Source: Bradyrhizobium sp. CCGB12
GTDB taxonomy: Bacteria > Pseudomonadota > Alphaproteobacteria > Rhizobiales > Xanthobacteraceae
NCBI RefSeq assembly: GCF_024199845.1
Contig: NZ_JANADO010000001.1
Location: 7,378,001 to 7,442,000 of the forward strand
DNA length: 64,000 nt
Reading direction: 5' to 3'
Of the stretch, positions 1-9,720 are shown piece after piece. Under the pieces are notes generated by a model that saw only the letters and a program-made list of their open reading frames with translations, ran no database searches and was not told where the DNA came from. The position numbers and the translations under genes are program-made. How positions within the stretch are numbered: the first letter of the stretch is position 1; every line of letters starts with the position of its first letter.

Positions 1-588
1 GATCAGCGCGCGGGCGTGACCGGCGGTCAGGTCGCCGCTCGTGATCAGGGCCTGTACCTCCGCCGGCAGTTTGGTCAGCCGCATCATGTTGGCGATGTGG
101 CTGCGGCTCTTGCCGACGACCTTTGCGATGTCGTCCTGGCTGCGTTTAAACTCGTTGGCGAGCGCGTGATAGCCCAGCGCCTCTTCCATCGGGTTGAGAT
201 CTTCGCGCTGCACGTTCTCGACGATCGCGAACTCCAGCGCATCGCTGTCGCTGATGTCGACCGGCACGATCGGCACTTCATGCAGCCCAGCCATCTGCGA
301 GGCGCGCCAGCGCCGTTCGCCGGCGATGATCTCGTAGCGGTCCTGCGCGCCCTTCACCGGACGCACGACGATCGGCTGAATGACGCCGTGCTGCTTGATG
401 GACTCGGAGAGCTCCTTGAGCTCAGTGTCCGAAAACGTGCGGCGCGGGTTGCGCGGATTGGCCTTGATGAATTCGATCGGCACCTTGCGTTGCGCACGCG
501 GACGATCGACGTGCTGAGCCTCGCCGCCGACATCACCGATCAGACTCGCAAGACCCCGGCCCAGTCGCGAACGCGCTTCATCGGCCAT
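1..588 (-). CDS. parB: Chromosome-partitioning protein ParB (3' end outside window)
   Basis: ParB binds parS sites as a CTP-dependent sliding clamp and works with ParA to segregate replication origins. The first 196 codons are present and the C-terminal part lies beyond base 1. Visible are the N-terminal RLGRGLASLIGD box (residues 8-19) used for ParA contact, the CTP-binding GERRWR box (about 90-95), the ENVQREDLNP segment (about 124-133) and the start of the helix-turn-helix KSRSHIANMMR (about 160-170). The ATG at 588 is chosen because the conserved N-terminal box starts just after it. parA lies upstream on the same strand, separated by a palindromic repeat. parS-like sites occur at 2.2-4.8 kb. 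Confidence 0.96.
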   Translation of the reverse strand, partial: MADEARSRLGRGLASLIGDVGGEAQHVDRPRAQRKVPIEFIKANPRNPRRTFSDTELKELSESIKQHGVIQPIVVRPVKGAQDRYEIIAGERRWRASQMAGLHEVPIVPVDISDSDALEFAIVENVQREDLNPMEEALGYHALANEFKRSQDDIAKVVGKSRSHIANMMRLTKLPAEVQALITSGDLTAGHARALI

Positions 589-647
589 CGCCAGCTCCCT
601 TGGATTCACTTGAGCGCACTCCAGAACTGAATTTCGAATTGTACATC

Positions 648-735
648 GTAGGGTGGGTTAGCGCCGCGTAACCCACCATTGCTTCGTTCGAGGTGGCAGA
701 TGTGGTGGGTTACGCCTTCGGCTAACCCACCCTAC
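648..735. repeat. Intergenic palindromic repeat, GTAGGGTGGGTTAG type
   Basis: An 88-bp imperfect inverted repeat between parA and parB. The left arm GTAGGGTGGGTTAG (648-661) is matched by CTAACCCACCCTAC (722-735), and smaller palindromes lie inside. A short relative, GGTGGGCA...TGCCCACC, occurs at 47602-47631. It carries no gene. It may fold in mRNA between the two cistrons, but its position suggests a dispersed non-coding element rather than a dedicated terminator. Confidence 0.8.
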
Positions 736-749
736 GCACCGGTATCGGA

Positions 750-1619
750 TCAATGCGTCGTACGCAGCTCGCGCTCGCGCTGGATCACTTCGGTGGCGAG
801 CCGCAGATAGGCTTCGCTGCCGACGCATTTGAGATCGTAGACCAGCACCGGCTTGCCGTAGGACGGCGCCTCGGAGATGCGCACGTTGCGCGGGATCATG
901 GTCTTGTAGACCTTCTCGCCCATGAACTGACGCACGTCGGCAACGACCTGGTTCGAGAGGTTGTTGCGCGAGTCGAACATGGTCAGCACGATGCCGTGGA
1001 TCGACAGGTTCGGATTGAGCGTCGAGCGCACCTGCTCCACCGTCTGAAGCAATTGCGACAGACCTTCGAGCGCGAAGAACTCGCATTGCAGCGGCACCAG
1101 GATCGCATCGGACGCCGCCATCGCGTTCACCGTGAGCAGGTTGAGCGAGGGCGGGCAGTCGATCAGCACATAGGTGTAGTCGGCGTCAGGCGAGACGTTG
1201 TTGTTGAGCGCGCCGATGGCATCGCGCAGCTTGAAGGCGCGGCCGGGCGTGGTGCCGAGCTCGAGCTCGAGGCCGGAGAGGTCCATGGTGGAGGGCGCGA
1301 TGTGCAGCCGCGGCACTGCCGTCGAAACCACCGCTTCACGCAGCGGAGCTTCACCAATCAGGACGTCATAGGTCGAGCAGGAGCGGTTGCGGCGATCGAT
1401 GCCGAGGCCGGTCGAGGCGTTGCCCTGCGGGTCGAGATCGACAATCAGGACGCGCTCGCCGATTGCCGCGAGCGCCGTGCCGAGATTAATCGCTGTGGTT
1501 GTTTTTCCCACACCGCCCTTCTGATTCGCCAGCGCCAGGATGCGCGGATGGCCATGCGGGACCTCCGCGGACTGTTCTTGGGCGGGCTGTTCTCCCTGCG
1601 GTTCGTCAATCACGGTCAT
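750..1619 (-). CDS. parA: Chromosome-partitioning ATPase ParA (Soj family)
   Basis: ParA is a Walker-type ATPase that binds DNA cooperatively with ATP and pulls ParB-parS complexes apart. The 289-aa product has the deviant Walker A motif KGGVGKTT (about residues 34-41), the DLDPQGNAS segment (Walker A') and the LIDCPPSLN switch region, and no helix-turn-helix extension, as in chromosomal Soj. The ATG at 1619 gives the usual MTVID start. A GTG at 1652 would add 11 residues and overlap the rsmG stop. The order rsmG-parA-parB on one strand is the common alphaproteobacterial origin-proximal arrangement. Confidence 0.96.
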   Translation of the reverse strand: MTVIDEPQGEQPAQEQSAEVPHGHPRILALANQKGGVGKTTTAINLGTALAAIGERVLIVDLDPQGNASTGLGIDRRNRSCSTYDVLIGEAPLREAVVSTAVPRLHIAPSTMDLSGLELELGTTPGRAFKLRDAIGALNNNVSPDADYTYVLIDCPPSLNLLTVNAMAASDAILVPLQCEFFALEGLSQLLQTVEQVRSTLNPNLSIHGIVLTMFDSRNNLSNQVVADVRQFMGEKVYKTMIPRNVRISEAPSYGKPVLVYDLKCVGSEAYLRLATEVIQRERELRTTH

Positions 1620-1648
1620 CCCAAATCCCCACTCAACCCCTGAAGGCC

Positions 1649-2422
1649 TCACCCGCGCCGGTCGACGGACGTCAGTTCCACGATCCAGCCGTCACCCGTG
1701 CGGCTGCGATGGAGCTGAGGCTCAATATTCCAATATTTAGCGGCTTCGGTCAATTCAGCCTCTACATCTTGACCCTTTGGAAATAACGCTTTTGCGCCTT
1801 GGCGCATCAGCGGCTCCGCAAAGCCGATGAGTTGATGTAGCGGAGCCAATGCACGCGCGGTGACGCAATCGACGGGGCCGGTGATTCTATCCACATTATC
1901 CCCGATCTCAGCGAGATGTACGACCCCTGGCGATGCGGTGACGCGAATTGCCTCGCGCAGGAAGGCGGCCTTCTTGCCGATTCGCTCGACGAGATGGACG
2001 CGGGCATCGGGTGTCCCGGCCATGACGCAGGCCAGAACGATGCCAGGGAAGCCGCCGCCGCTGCCAAGGTCGGCCCATCGTTTTGCCGATGGCGCGAGGT
2101 CCGCGAGCTGAAGCGAGTCGGCGATGTGCCGGGTCCAGAGGTTTGGCAGGGTCGAGGGCGCGACCAAGTTGGTCTTGGCCTGCCACTCGCGGAGCAGCGC
2201 GAGGTAGCGATCAAGCCGGTCCTCGGTTTCACGTGAAACGGCCGCGAGCTTCAGAGCTGAGATCTTGTCAGCGGCGATCGCGGCGTCCAGCGAGTGATCA
2301 TTGACACTTGCCTTGTCGATCTTCGGTCGGGCCTGTGCCGCGACCGATCGATGACCCGCGCCCTCACCCGCGCCGGGTCGTCGCGATAGCGGTCTGTCCC
2401 CGCCCGGTCCGCGCTGTTTCAC
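1649..2422 (-). CDS. rsmG: 16S rRNA (guanine-N7)-methyltransferase RsmG (GidB)
   Basis: RsmG uses SAM to methylate a guanine in the 530 loop of 16S rRNA (G527 in E. coli). The SAM-binding motif DLGSGGGFPG (about residues 118-127) and the alphaproteobacterial VSRET segment (62-66) are present. The reading frame is open upstream only to the mnmG stop. Between that stop and VSRET the only ATG/GTG/TTG codon in frame is the GTG at 2422, which sits in the centre of a parS palindrome. This gives 257 aa, roughly 40 residues more than usual for the family. A non-standard CTG start further in cannot be excluded. The gene continues into parA. Confidence 0.9.
   Translation of the reverse strand: MKQRGPGGDRPLSRRPGAGEGAGHRSVAAQARPKIDKASVNDHSLDAAIAADKISALKLAAVSRETEDRLDRYLALLREWQAKTNLVAPSTLPNLWTRHIADSLQLADLAPSAKRWADLGSGGGFPGIVLACVMAGTPDARVHLVERIGKKAAFLREAIRVTASPGVVHLAEIGDNVDRITGPVDCVTARALAPLHQLIGFAEPLMRQGAKALFPKGQDVEAELTEAAKYWNIEPQLHRSRTGDGWIVELTSVDRRG
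2226..2239. promoter_or_regulatory. parS site inside rsmG
   Basis: A perfect 14-bp palindrome GTTTCACGTGAAAC, the core of the widely conserved parS site bound by ParB. It lies inside rsmG and encodes the VSRET residues, so protein and DNA constraints coincide here. Four more parS-like sites lie within 2.6 kb. Confidence 0.9.
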
Positions 2423-2429
2423 GTGAAAC
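2416..2429. promoter_or_regulatory. parS site overlapping the rsmG start codon
   Basis: A perfect GTTTCACGTGAAAC palindrome between the mnmG stop (2432-2434) and the body of rsmG. The GTG at its centre (minus strand, 2422-2420) is the only conventional in-frame start codon for rsmG, so ParB binding could affect rsmG translation start or transcription. That effect is inference. Confidence 0.9.
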
Positions 2430-2431
2430 GC

Positions 2432-4312
2432 CTATGCGATTGCCTTGGAGGTCTTCCGTGCCTCGCGCCTCAGGTAGGCCGCGAGAATGCCGAGCGCTGC
2501 CGGCGTCATACCGTCGATTCGGCCGGCCTGGCCAACCGTGAACGGGCGGGCCTTCTCCAGCTTGGCTCGCACCTCGTTGGAAAGACCCGGGACGAGGCTG
2601 TAGTCGACCCCGGAGAGCACCATTCCCTCATCGCGCCGGAAGGCCTCGACGTCGGCGCTCTGGCGCTCGAGATAGACATCGTACTTGGCGTCGATCTCGA
2701 GATGGGTCGCGATCACGGGGTCGATGGCAGACAGCTCCGGCCAGATTGTGCGGACCTGGCTCCAGCCGATATCCGGATACGCCATCAGCTCGAAGGCAGA
2801 CCGGCGCTGGCCATCGCGGTTCAGGGCCAGTCCGTGCTTGATCGCCTCGTTTGGTGTGATCGTCAGCGACCTTGAGAGTGTCCGGGCACCATTCAAGGCG
2901 TCCATCTTGTCGCGATGGTGCAGCGTCCGGGAGCGGCCGACGCACCCCAGGGCGATGCCCTTCTCGGTCAGACGCTGGTCCGCATTGTCGGCCCGGAGCG
3001 TCAGACGGTACTCAGCCCGGGAGGTGAACATCCGATAGGGCTCGCTGATGCCGCGGGTGACGAGATCGTCGATCATCACGCCGAGATAACCGTCGGCACG
3101 GTCGAACACCGTCAGGGCGGCCCCGCTCGCGGAGAGCGCTGCGTTCAACCCGGCCACGATACCCTGCCCGGCGGCTTCCTCATATCCGGTGGTGCCGTTG
3201 ATCTGCCCGGCGAGGAACAGGCCGCGCAAACGCTTGGTCTGGAGGGTCGGATCGAGCTCGCGGGGATCGATGTGATCGTATTCGATGGCGTAGCCTGGAC
3301 GGACCATTTTCACCCGCTCAAGGCCCGGAATGCTGGCGAGGATCGCGCGCTGGACCTCCTCCGGCAACGAAGTGGAGATGCCGTTGGGATAGACCGTGCT
3401 GTCGTCGAGACCCTCCGGCTCCAGGAAGATCTGATGGCCGTCGCGGTCGCCGAAGCGGACGATCTTGTCCTCGATCGACGGGCAATAGCGCGGGCCAGAG
3501 CTCTTGATCTGGCCGGAATACATCGGAGAGCGATGGACATTGGCGCGGATCACCTCGTGGGTCGCGGAGGTGGTCCGGGTGATCCCGCACTGGATCTGCC
3601 GCGTCGTGATCCGCTCGGTCATCACCGAGAACGGCTCTGGAGGCTCATCTCCCGGCTGCATCTCGACTGCGGACCAGTCGATCGTGGTGCCGTCCAGACG
3701 TGGCGGAGTGCCGGTCTTGAGCCGTCCGAGAGTGAATCCGGCACGCTCAAAGGACCTGGAAAGCCCCATCGCGGGCGCCTCGCCGACCCGGCCGGCGGGC
3801 CAGTTCTTCTCTCCGAGATGGATCAGCCCGCGCAGGAAGGTGCCAGTGGTGACGACAACGGCCCCTGCCCGAAGCTCCCGACCATCTGCCAGACGAAGTC
3901 CGGTGACGCGCCCCTCGACCACGACCAGCTCGTCGGCCTCGCCTTCGATGACCGAAAGACCCTCGGTCTCCTGGATCGCGGCCTGCATCGCCGCCGCATA
4001 GAGCTTCCGATCGGCCTGAGCCCGGGGACCGCGGACGGCGGGGCCCTTACGGCGGTTGAGGACGCGAAACTGGATGCCGCCGGCATCGCCGACCCGGCCC
4101 ATGAGACCGTCGAGCGCGTCCACTTCACGAACCAGATGGCCCTTGCCCAGCCCTCCGATCGCGGGATTGCAGGACATAGCCCCGACGGTGGAGAAACGGT
4201 GCGTCACCAGAGCGGTCGCCGCGCCCATCCGGGCAGCGGCAGCCGCGGCCTCACAGCCGGCGTGACCGCCGCCAATCACGACGACGTCGAAGTTCTCTCG
4301 CTCTGCTCGCAT
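2432..4312 (-). CDS. mnmG: tRNA uridine-5-carboxymethylaminomethyl modification enzyme MnmG (GidA)
   Basis: MnmG is the FAD/NADH-dependent partner of MnmE. Together they install the cmnm5 group on the wobble uridine of certain tRNAs. The 626-aa product matches family length. It has the N-terminal dinucleotide-binding motif [13 protein letters not shown] (about residues 11-23), the signature around [17 protein letters not shown], and the second conserved block with the [16 protein letters not shown] segment. The C-terminal helical domain binds MnmE. The ATG at 4312 is the natural start. Partner mnmE lies upstream on the same strand, separated by about 500 bp of parS-rich intergenic DNA. Confidence 0.97.
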   Translation of the reverse strand: MRAERENFDVVVIGGGHAGCEAAAAAARMGAATALVTHRFSTVGAMSCNPAIGGLGKGHLVREVDALDGLMGRVGDAGGIQFRVLNRRKGPAVRGPRAQADRKLYAAAMQAAIQETEGLSVIEGEADELVVVEGRVTGLRLADGRELRAGAVVVTTGTFLRGLIHLGEKNWPAGRVGEAPAMGLSRSFERAGFTLGRLKTGTPPRLDGTTIDWSAVEMQPGDEPPEPFSVMTERITTRQIQCGITRTTSATHEVIRANVHRSPMYSGQIKSSGPRYCPSIEDKIVRFGDRDGHQIFLEPEGLDDSTVYPNGISTSLPEEVQRAILASIPGLERVKMVRPGYAIEYDHIDPRELDPTLQTKRLRGLFLAGQINGTTGYEEAAGQGIVAGLNAALSASGAALTVFDRADGYLGVMIDDLVTRGISEPYRMFTSRAEYRLTLRADNADQRLTEKGIALGCVGRSRTLHHRDKMDALNGARTLSRSLTITPNEAIKHGLALNRDGQRRSAFELMAYPDIGWSQVRTIWPELSAIDPVIATHLEIDAKYDVYLERQSADVEAFRRDEGMVLSGVDYSLVPGLSNEVRAKLEKARPFTVGQAGRIDGMTPAALGILAAYLRREARKTSKAIA

Positions 4313-4370
4313 GGGCGGACTTCTAGCTCAGTGGCGGAAAAGCCGGAAGTGGAAACTGGGTGAGGCAGTT

Positions 4371-4384
4371 GTTTCACGTGAAAC
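4371..4384. promoter_or_regulatory. parS site
   Basis: Perfect 14-bp GTTTCACGTGAAAC palindrome upstream of mnmG, a ParB-binding site by motif identity. Confidence 0.9.
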
Positions 4385-4456
4385 GGAGCTGGATCCAGTC
4401 AACCGAATTCGCGAAAACAACCCCATGCACAGTAGGACGGCTTTGAAAGGGCTGCT

Positions 4457-4470
4457 GTTTCACGTGAAAC
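4457..4470. promoter_or_regulatory. parS site
   Basis: Perfect 14-bp GTTTCACGTGAAAC palindrome, 73 bp from the previous site's end. With the neighbouring sites it forms a cluster suitable for ParB loading and spreading. Confidence 0.9.
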
Positions 4471-4563
4471 AAGATGGGCTCAGCGATACGGAAAGGAACG
4501 GTGGCGGGACACAGGTTCCCTCCGCACAGGAAGTATCGACGGAGGAGAGATTGCGCCCACACC

Positions 4564-4650
4564 CGTCATTGCGAGCGAAGCGAAGCAATCCAGACTTCCC
4601 TTGCGGAGGCAGTCTGGATTGCTTCGTCGCAAGAGCTCCTCGCAATGACG
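4564..4650. repeat. Intergenic palindromic repeat, CGTCATTGCGAG type
   Basis: An 87-bp inverted repeat. The outer arms are CGTCATTGCGAG (4564-4575) and CTCGCAATGACG (4639-4650), with inner arms GAAGCAATCCAGACT and AGTCTGGATTGCTTC. I recognise this as a common type of rhizobial intergenic repeat. No coding potential is evident. Confidence 0.85.
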
Positions 4651-4751
4651 GGCTTGAGGCGCCGATCACGACTCAGGCAGCTCGCAGGACGAGAGTCCCA
4701 ATCTGCTAGGATGATTGCCGACCACCATTTCAGTCGGAACTCGGAGACAGT

Positions 4752-4765
4752 GTGTCACGTGAAAC
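4752..4765. promoter_or_regulatory. Degenerate parS-like site
   Basis: GTGTCACGTGAAAC differs from the consensus parS at one position (third base G instead of T). It lies 47 bp from the mnmE stop and is probably a weaker ParB site. Confidence 0.65.
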
Positions 4766-4810
4766 AGCAAGGAATGGAATAAATGATAGTTCTACAATGA
4801 AGAACTAGCG

Positions 4811-6154
4811 CTACTTTCCGACACAGAATTTCTGGAAAATGGCTCCCAGGACGTCTTCGACGTCCACCCGGCCCAGGAGCCGACCCAAGGCAAACGCGGC
4901 GGCACGCAGCTCTTCGGCGGCCAGTTCTTCGCCCTCCTCTACAAGCTCCAGACTCCGGCGCAAGCTGTCCGACGCCTGGCGCAGCAGATCGCGCTGCCGT
5001 GCCCGCGTCACCAAAGCACCCTCACCGGTCCCGAAGAACTCGGCTGCGGATTTCACCAGCGCCTCAACCAGCTCGCGAATGCCGTCGCCGCGGCTTGCCG
5101 AGATCCCGAACTCGCCCTGCCGCGCGGCGCCGCCGACCCCACTGAGGTCGATCTTGTTGCGGAGGATCCAGACCGAGCCGCCGCCGCCGGATGCCGCGAG
5201 CGCTCGCATTGAAGTCAGATCGACGGCCTGCTCGCCCTCCACCAGCCACAACACGAGATCGGCGTCCACGGCCCGCGCCCGCGCGCGGCGCACCCCCTCC
5301 TGCTCGACCGGATCGTCGGTCTCGCGGATGCCGGCGGTGTCGATCACCGTGACCGGGTAGCCATCGAGATCGAGCTGCACTTCGATCACATCGCGCGTGG
5401 TGCCGGCGTGCGGCGAGACGATCGCGACCTCGCGGCGCGCCAGTTGATTCATCAGCGTCGACTTGCCGACATTTGGCTCGCCGGCGATCGCAACCACGAG
5501 GCCGTCGCGCAGGCGTTCAGCTTGTCCCTGTGCCGCAAGCACTTTTGCGATTTCATCGTGGAGCGCCTTGATCGCCTTCATCGCCGGCGCCATGAGCTCC
5601 GCCGGCACGTCGCCCTCATCGGAAAAATCGATGCCGGCCTCGATCAGCGCGGACGCCTCGATGATCCGCTCGCGCCAGTCGCGCGCGCGGTCGCCGAGCA
5701 GACCCTGCAGCTGGCGCAGCGCCTGGCGGCGCTGGCGATCGGTATCGGCGTGGATGAGATCGTCGAGGCCCTCTGCTTCGGTGAGATCGAGCTTGCCGTT
5801 TTCGAACGCGCGCCGCGTGAACTCGCCGGGCTCAGCCGCGCGCGTATTAGGAATATCAGAAATCGCTGCGAGGAGCGCCGCCAGCACCGCGCGACCGCCA
5901 TGGACATGAAATTCGGCGATGTCCTCGCCGGTCGCGCTGCCCGGGCCCGGAAACCAGAGCACGACCGCGTCGTCGATCGGCTGGCCCGCCCCATCACGAA
6001 GCAGCCGCCGGCTGGCTTGGCGCGGCGCGGCCAACTTGCCCGCCAGCGTCGCCAGCACCAGACCGGCTTGCGGACCCGAGACGCGCACCACGGCGATCGC
6101 GCTCGGAGTACGGCCAGACGACAGCGCAAAGATGGTTTGGTCTCGCGGATGCAT
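4811..6154 (-). CDS. mnmE: tRNA modification GTPase MnmE (TrmE)
   Basis: MnmE is the GTPase half of the MnmEG wobble-uridine modification complex. The 447-aa protein has an N-terminal folate-binding domain (about 1-120), a helical domain, and an inserted G domain with P-loop GEPNVGKS (225-232), DTAG switch II (about 273) and a NKID motif. It ends in the conserved FCVGK with the catalytic-region cysteine. The ATG at 6154 gives the usual [14 protein letters not shown] start. A palindromic element with GCAACA half-sites lies about 105 bp upstream and could be its operator. Confidence 0.97.
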   Translation of the reverse strand: MHPRDQTIFALSSGRTPSAIAVVRVSGPQAGLVLATLAGKLAAPRQASRRLLRDGAGQPIDDAVVLWFPGPGSATGEDIAEFHVHGGRAVLAALLAAISDIPNTRAAEPGEFTRRAFENGKLDLTEAEGLDDLIHADTDRQRRQALRQLQGLLGDRARDWRERIIEASALIEAGIDFSDEGDVPAELMAPAMKAIKALHDEIAKVLAAQGQAERLRDGLVVAIAGEPNVGKSTLMNQLARREVAIVSPHAGTTRDVIEVQLDLDGYPVTVIDTAGIRETDDPVEQEGVRRARARAVDADLVLWLVEGEQAVDLTSMRALAASGGGGSVWILRNKIDLSGVGGAARQGEFGISASRGDGIRELVEALVKSAAEFFGTGEGALVTRARQRDLLRQASDSLRRSLELVEEGEELAAEELRAAAFALGRLLGRVDVEDVLGAIFQKFCVGK

Positions 6155-6423
6155 GGCCTATTTGTCCGGGTGGTGGGGAAAAGGCAAACGACCCCTTTTG
6201 GGCCGCGCCAGCGCATCGCGCTTGCTGCGCTCTATCCCGCAGCAACAGCATTATTGCGGTGCAACAAATGTTGCAGCATCCTGTTGCAAACCGGTCCTGG
6301 CTGAGGCCCATTCAGCAAAAAAAACAAGTATACTTCAAATATATCAATAACTTCCGAGAAAATTTGTATGAGCATCGAAGCCGCCCGCCATGCTGCACTC
6401 TAGCGGCAGTAAAGCCGCACAAA
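6155..6423. other. mnmE upstream region, partly AT-rich
   Basis: A spacer between the rho terminator and mnmE with no gene. It contains GCAACA/TGTTGC half-sites (6242-6288) and an unusually AT-rich stretch for this genome (about 6315-6370). It is the likely mnmE promoter region on the minus strand. Exact boxes are not assignable by eye. Confidence 0.5.
6260..6275. promoter_or_regulatory. 16-bp palindrome, candidate operator upstream of mnmE
   Basis: Perfect inverted repeat TGCAACAAATGTTGCA. Further half-sites are GCAACA at 6242-6247 and TGTTGCA at 6282-6288, so four half-sites fall in about 47 bp. This looks like a protein-binding array. No regulator is identified. Confidence 0.45.
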
Positions 6424-6449
6424 CAAAAAGGGCGCCCGAAGGCGCCCTC
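6424..6449 (-). terminator. Intrinsic terminator of rho
   Basis: Read on the minus strand: stem GGGCGCC, loop TTCG, stem GGCGCCC (6447-6430), then TTTTT (6429-6425). It starts 24 bp after the rho stop codon and is a textbook factor-independent terminator. That is fitting for the gene encoding Rho itself. Confidence 0.9.
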
Positions 6450-6470
6450 TAAGTCTTTGCTGCACCGCAA

Positions 6471-7736
<1,266 letters not shown>

Positions 7737-7982
7737 TGGGGTGGTCCTGTGGGGTAACCTTGGAAGGGGTGCGAGGAGGCTCTGAAATGCGGACGTGAGA
7801 AGGTAAGGTCCGCAGGTCTGGCAAGGAGAGTGCCGGTGAGGCTTCAAACCTGATGCGGTGTCCGGCCTCTGGAAAGCTCAGACAAAACCACATCCGCCTG
7901 CGTTGGGTGGGATATCGATAATATAGAAAATCGCTTCCTGCTCCGCAAGCCGAAGCGCTGAGCTAATCGTCGCGCGCCTTGC

Positions 7983-8441
7983 CTAGAACGGCTTCACGAT
8001 CACCATGATGACGATGAAAATCATCAGGACGGTCGGCACCTCGTTGATAATCCGAAAGAATTTCTGGCTCCGCGGACGCCGGTCGGCGGCGAAATCCTTC
8101 ATCCAGCGGGAAAAAAAGCCGTGGACCGCGGACAGCGCCAGGACCAGTGCCAGTTTTACGTGCAGCCAGCCGAAGGAGAACCAATGGCCGGCCCAGGCGA
8201 GATAGAGCCCGGCGAGCCATGTGACGATCATGGCCGGGTTGATGATGGCCTTGAGCAGCCGGCGTTCCATGATCTTGAACGTTTCGGACTGCTTCGAGCC
8301 GATTTCGGCCTCGCAATGATAGACGAACAGCCGCGGCAGATAGAGCATGCCCGCCATCCAGGAGATGACGGCGATCACGTGCAGCGCCTTGATCCAGAGA
8401 TAGACGTCCTCGAACATTTCCTGCGACCGATCCATGCCCAA
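7983..8441 (-). CDS. hemJ: Protoporphyrinogen IX oxidase HemJ (UPF0093 family)
   Basis: HemJ oxidises protoporphyrinogen IX to protoporphyrin IX in the heme pathway of many alphaproteobacteria lacking HemG/HemY. The 152-aa protein has about four predicted hydrophobic helices and the conserved ALHVIAVISWMAGMLYLPRL segment near the N terminus. It also has PAMIVTWLAGLYL and the WLHVKLALV histidine helix. The ATG at 8441 is used; an ATG two codons in is equally possible. It is the last leftward gene before the putative origin. Confidence 0.9.
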   Translation of the reverse strand: MGMDRSQEMFEDVYLWIKALHVIAVISWMAGMLYLPRLFVYHCEAEIGSKQSETFKIMERRLLKAIINPAMIVTWLAGLYLAWAGHWFSFGWLHVKLALVLALSAVHGFFSRWMKDFAADRRPRSQKFFRIINEVPTVLMIFIVIMVIVKPF

Positions 8442-8872
8442 CGAAAGGAACTGGGGATAGTAAGAACTCGTTAAGGTCTACCCTGCACACATATCCGTCC
8501 GTAGCGCCTTCCTCAAATCTAGAATCTTAGATTCTTAAGGTTTGAGTCTTTGTGACCGTGGATTGGACTCACGCAATTCCATCCGCGAGTTCACACGCGC
8601 TTGTTCACATCCATCCACATATCCCTGACAGCTCTAGCCACCCCGGATAAGCCGGTCCGCTTCAAAGGCTTGCGCCTTTCTGTCGGCAGCTTATCAAGGG
8701 GGTTGTCCGCGCAATCCCGTTCCCGTGTCCGCAGGGCGCCAGACTTGTTCTGACGGGCAGCGGTGTGAAGAAAATTGGCACTTGTCCCGCCCCTGGTGTC
8801 GCACAACCCTTTCCGAGGCGTTAAGCTCCACAGAAATCCACAAACTGCCCCGCCCTCATCCAAAGAGTTTTT
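8442..8872. other. oriC: Candidate chromosomal replication origin (oriC)
   Basis: A 431-bp gene-free region where coding direction switches from leftward (hemJ) to rightward (ppsR). The same context, a heme gene and rho on one side and the DUF299/ppsR-maf-coaE-dnaQ block on the other, holds the known origin of Caulobacter. It contains an AT-rich inverted repeat (CTCAAA...TTTGAG, about 8511-8545) and four GANTC methylation sites in 49 bp (8522-8570). DnaA-box-like 9-mers, each 2 or more off TTATCCACA, are TTGTTCACA (8601-8609), CCATCCACA (8611-8619) and AAATCCACA (8834-8842). An imperfect cruciform spans about 8644-8705. No box is a perfect match, so the call rests mainly on context. Confidence 0.75.
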
Positions 8873-9712
8873 GTGCCGACCTCGAACAATTATTTCCACC
8901 TGCACCTCGTCTCCGACTCCACCGGTGAGACACTCATCACCGTGGCGCGTGCGGTCGCGGCCCAATACGCCAACGTGACGCCGGTCGAGCACGTCTATCC
9001 GCTGGTGCGGAGCCAGAAGCAGCTCGATCGCGTGCTCGACGAGATCGAGGAGGCGCCGGGGATCGTGCTGTTCACGCTGCTGGAGAAGGATCTGGTCGCC
9101 AGGCTCGAGGATAAGTGCAAAGAGATCAACGTTCCCAGCCTGTCGATCATCGGGCCGGTGATGCAGCTGTTCGAAGCCTATCTCGGCGCTGCGACCACGG
9201 GACGCGTCGGTGCCCAGCACGTCCTCAACGCGGAATATTTCAAACGCATCGATGCGCTGAACTACACGATGATTCACGATGACGGCCAGCATGTCGAAGG
9301 CCTCGACGATGCCGATGTGGTGCTGGTGGGTGTGTCCCGCACCTCGAAGACGCCGACGTCGATCTATCTCGCCAATCGCGGCATCCGCACCGCCAACGTG
9401 CCGCTGGTGCCGGGCATTCCGGTGCCCTCGCAGCTGGAGACGCTGACGCGGCCGCTCGTGGTAAGCCTGCATGCGACGCCAGAACGCCTGATCCAGATCC
9501 GCCAGAATCGCCTGCTTTCCATGGGCGCCGAGTCCGGCAGCGACACCTATACCGATAGGCAGTCGGTCACCGAGGAGGTTGCGTTCGCACGCAAGCTGAG
9601 CGCCAAGCATGATTGGCCGCTGCTCGACGTCACGCGGCGTTCGATCGAGGAAACCGCCGCGGCGATCATGAAGCTCTACAGCGATCGTCAGCGTAACCGG
9701 CCTTCGGAATAG
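8873..9712 (+). CDS. ppsR: Pyruvate, phosphate dikinase regulatory protein (DUF299)
   Basis: This family is a bifunctional kinase/pyrophosphorylase. It inactivates or reactivates PPDK or PEP synthase by phosphorylating a threonine with ADP. The 279-aa protein carries the N-terminal [10 protein letters not shown] segment and the P-loop-like [18 protein letters not shown] (about 150-167). The GTG start at 8873 leads into the conserved N terminus. It is the first rightward gene after the putative origin and sits 8 bp before maf, probably in one operon with coaE and dnaQ. Confidence 0.93.
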   Translation: MPTSNNYFHLHLVSDSTGETLITVARAVAAQYANVTPVEHVYPLVRSQKQLDRVLDEIEEAPGIVLFTLLEKDLVARLEDKCKEINVPSLSIIGPVMQLFEAYLGAATTGRVGAQHVLNAEYFKRIDALNYTMIHDDGQHVEGLDDADVVLVGVSRTSKTPTSIYLANRGIRTANVPLVPGIPVPSQLETLTRPLVVSLHATPERLIQIRQNRLLSMGAESGSDTYTDRQSVTEEVAFARKLSAKHDWPLLDVTRRSIEETAAAIMKLYSDRQRNRPSE

Positions 9713-9720
9713 TTTTCGCA

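Larger units (their letters stand above)
4313..4810. other. Gene-free parS-rich spacer between mnmE and mnmG
   Basis: This 498-bp spacer encodes no convincing gene. It contains three parS-like sites (4371-4384, 4457-4470 and the one-mismatch 4752-4765) and a palindromic repeat at 4564-4650. It would also hold the mnmG promoter on the minus strand, but I cannot assign -35/-10 boxes confidently. Confidence 0.75.

Noticed and set aside
1649..2305. A shorter rsmG starting near 2305
   Set aside because: The codon there is GTC in frame, not a start. No ATG, GTG or TTG exists in frame between 2420 and the VSRET motif.
2915..4363. A 482-aa open frame opposite mnmG
   Set aside because: Antisense to mnmG, with no conserved motif and no ribosome-binding context.
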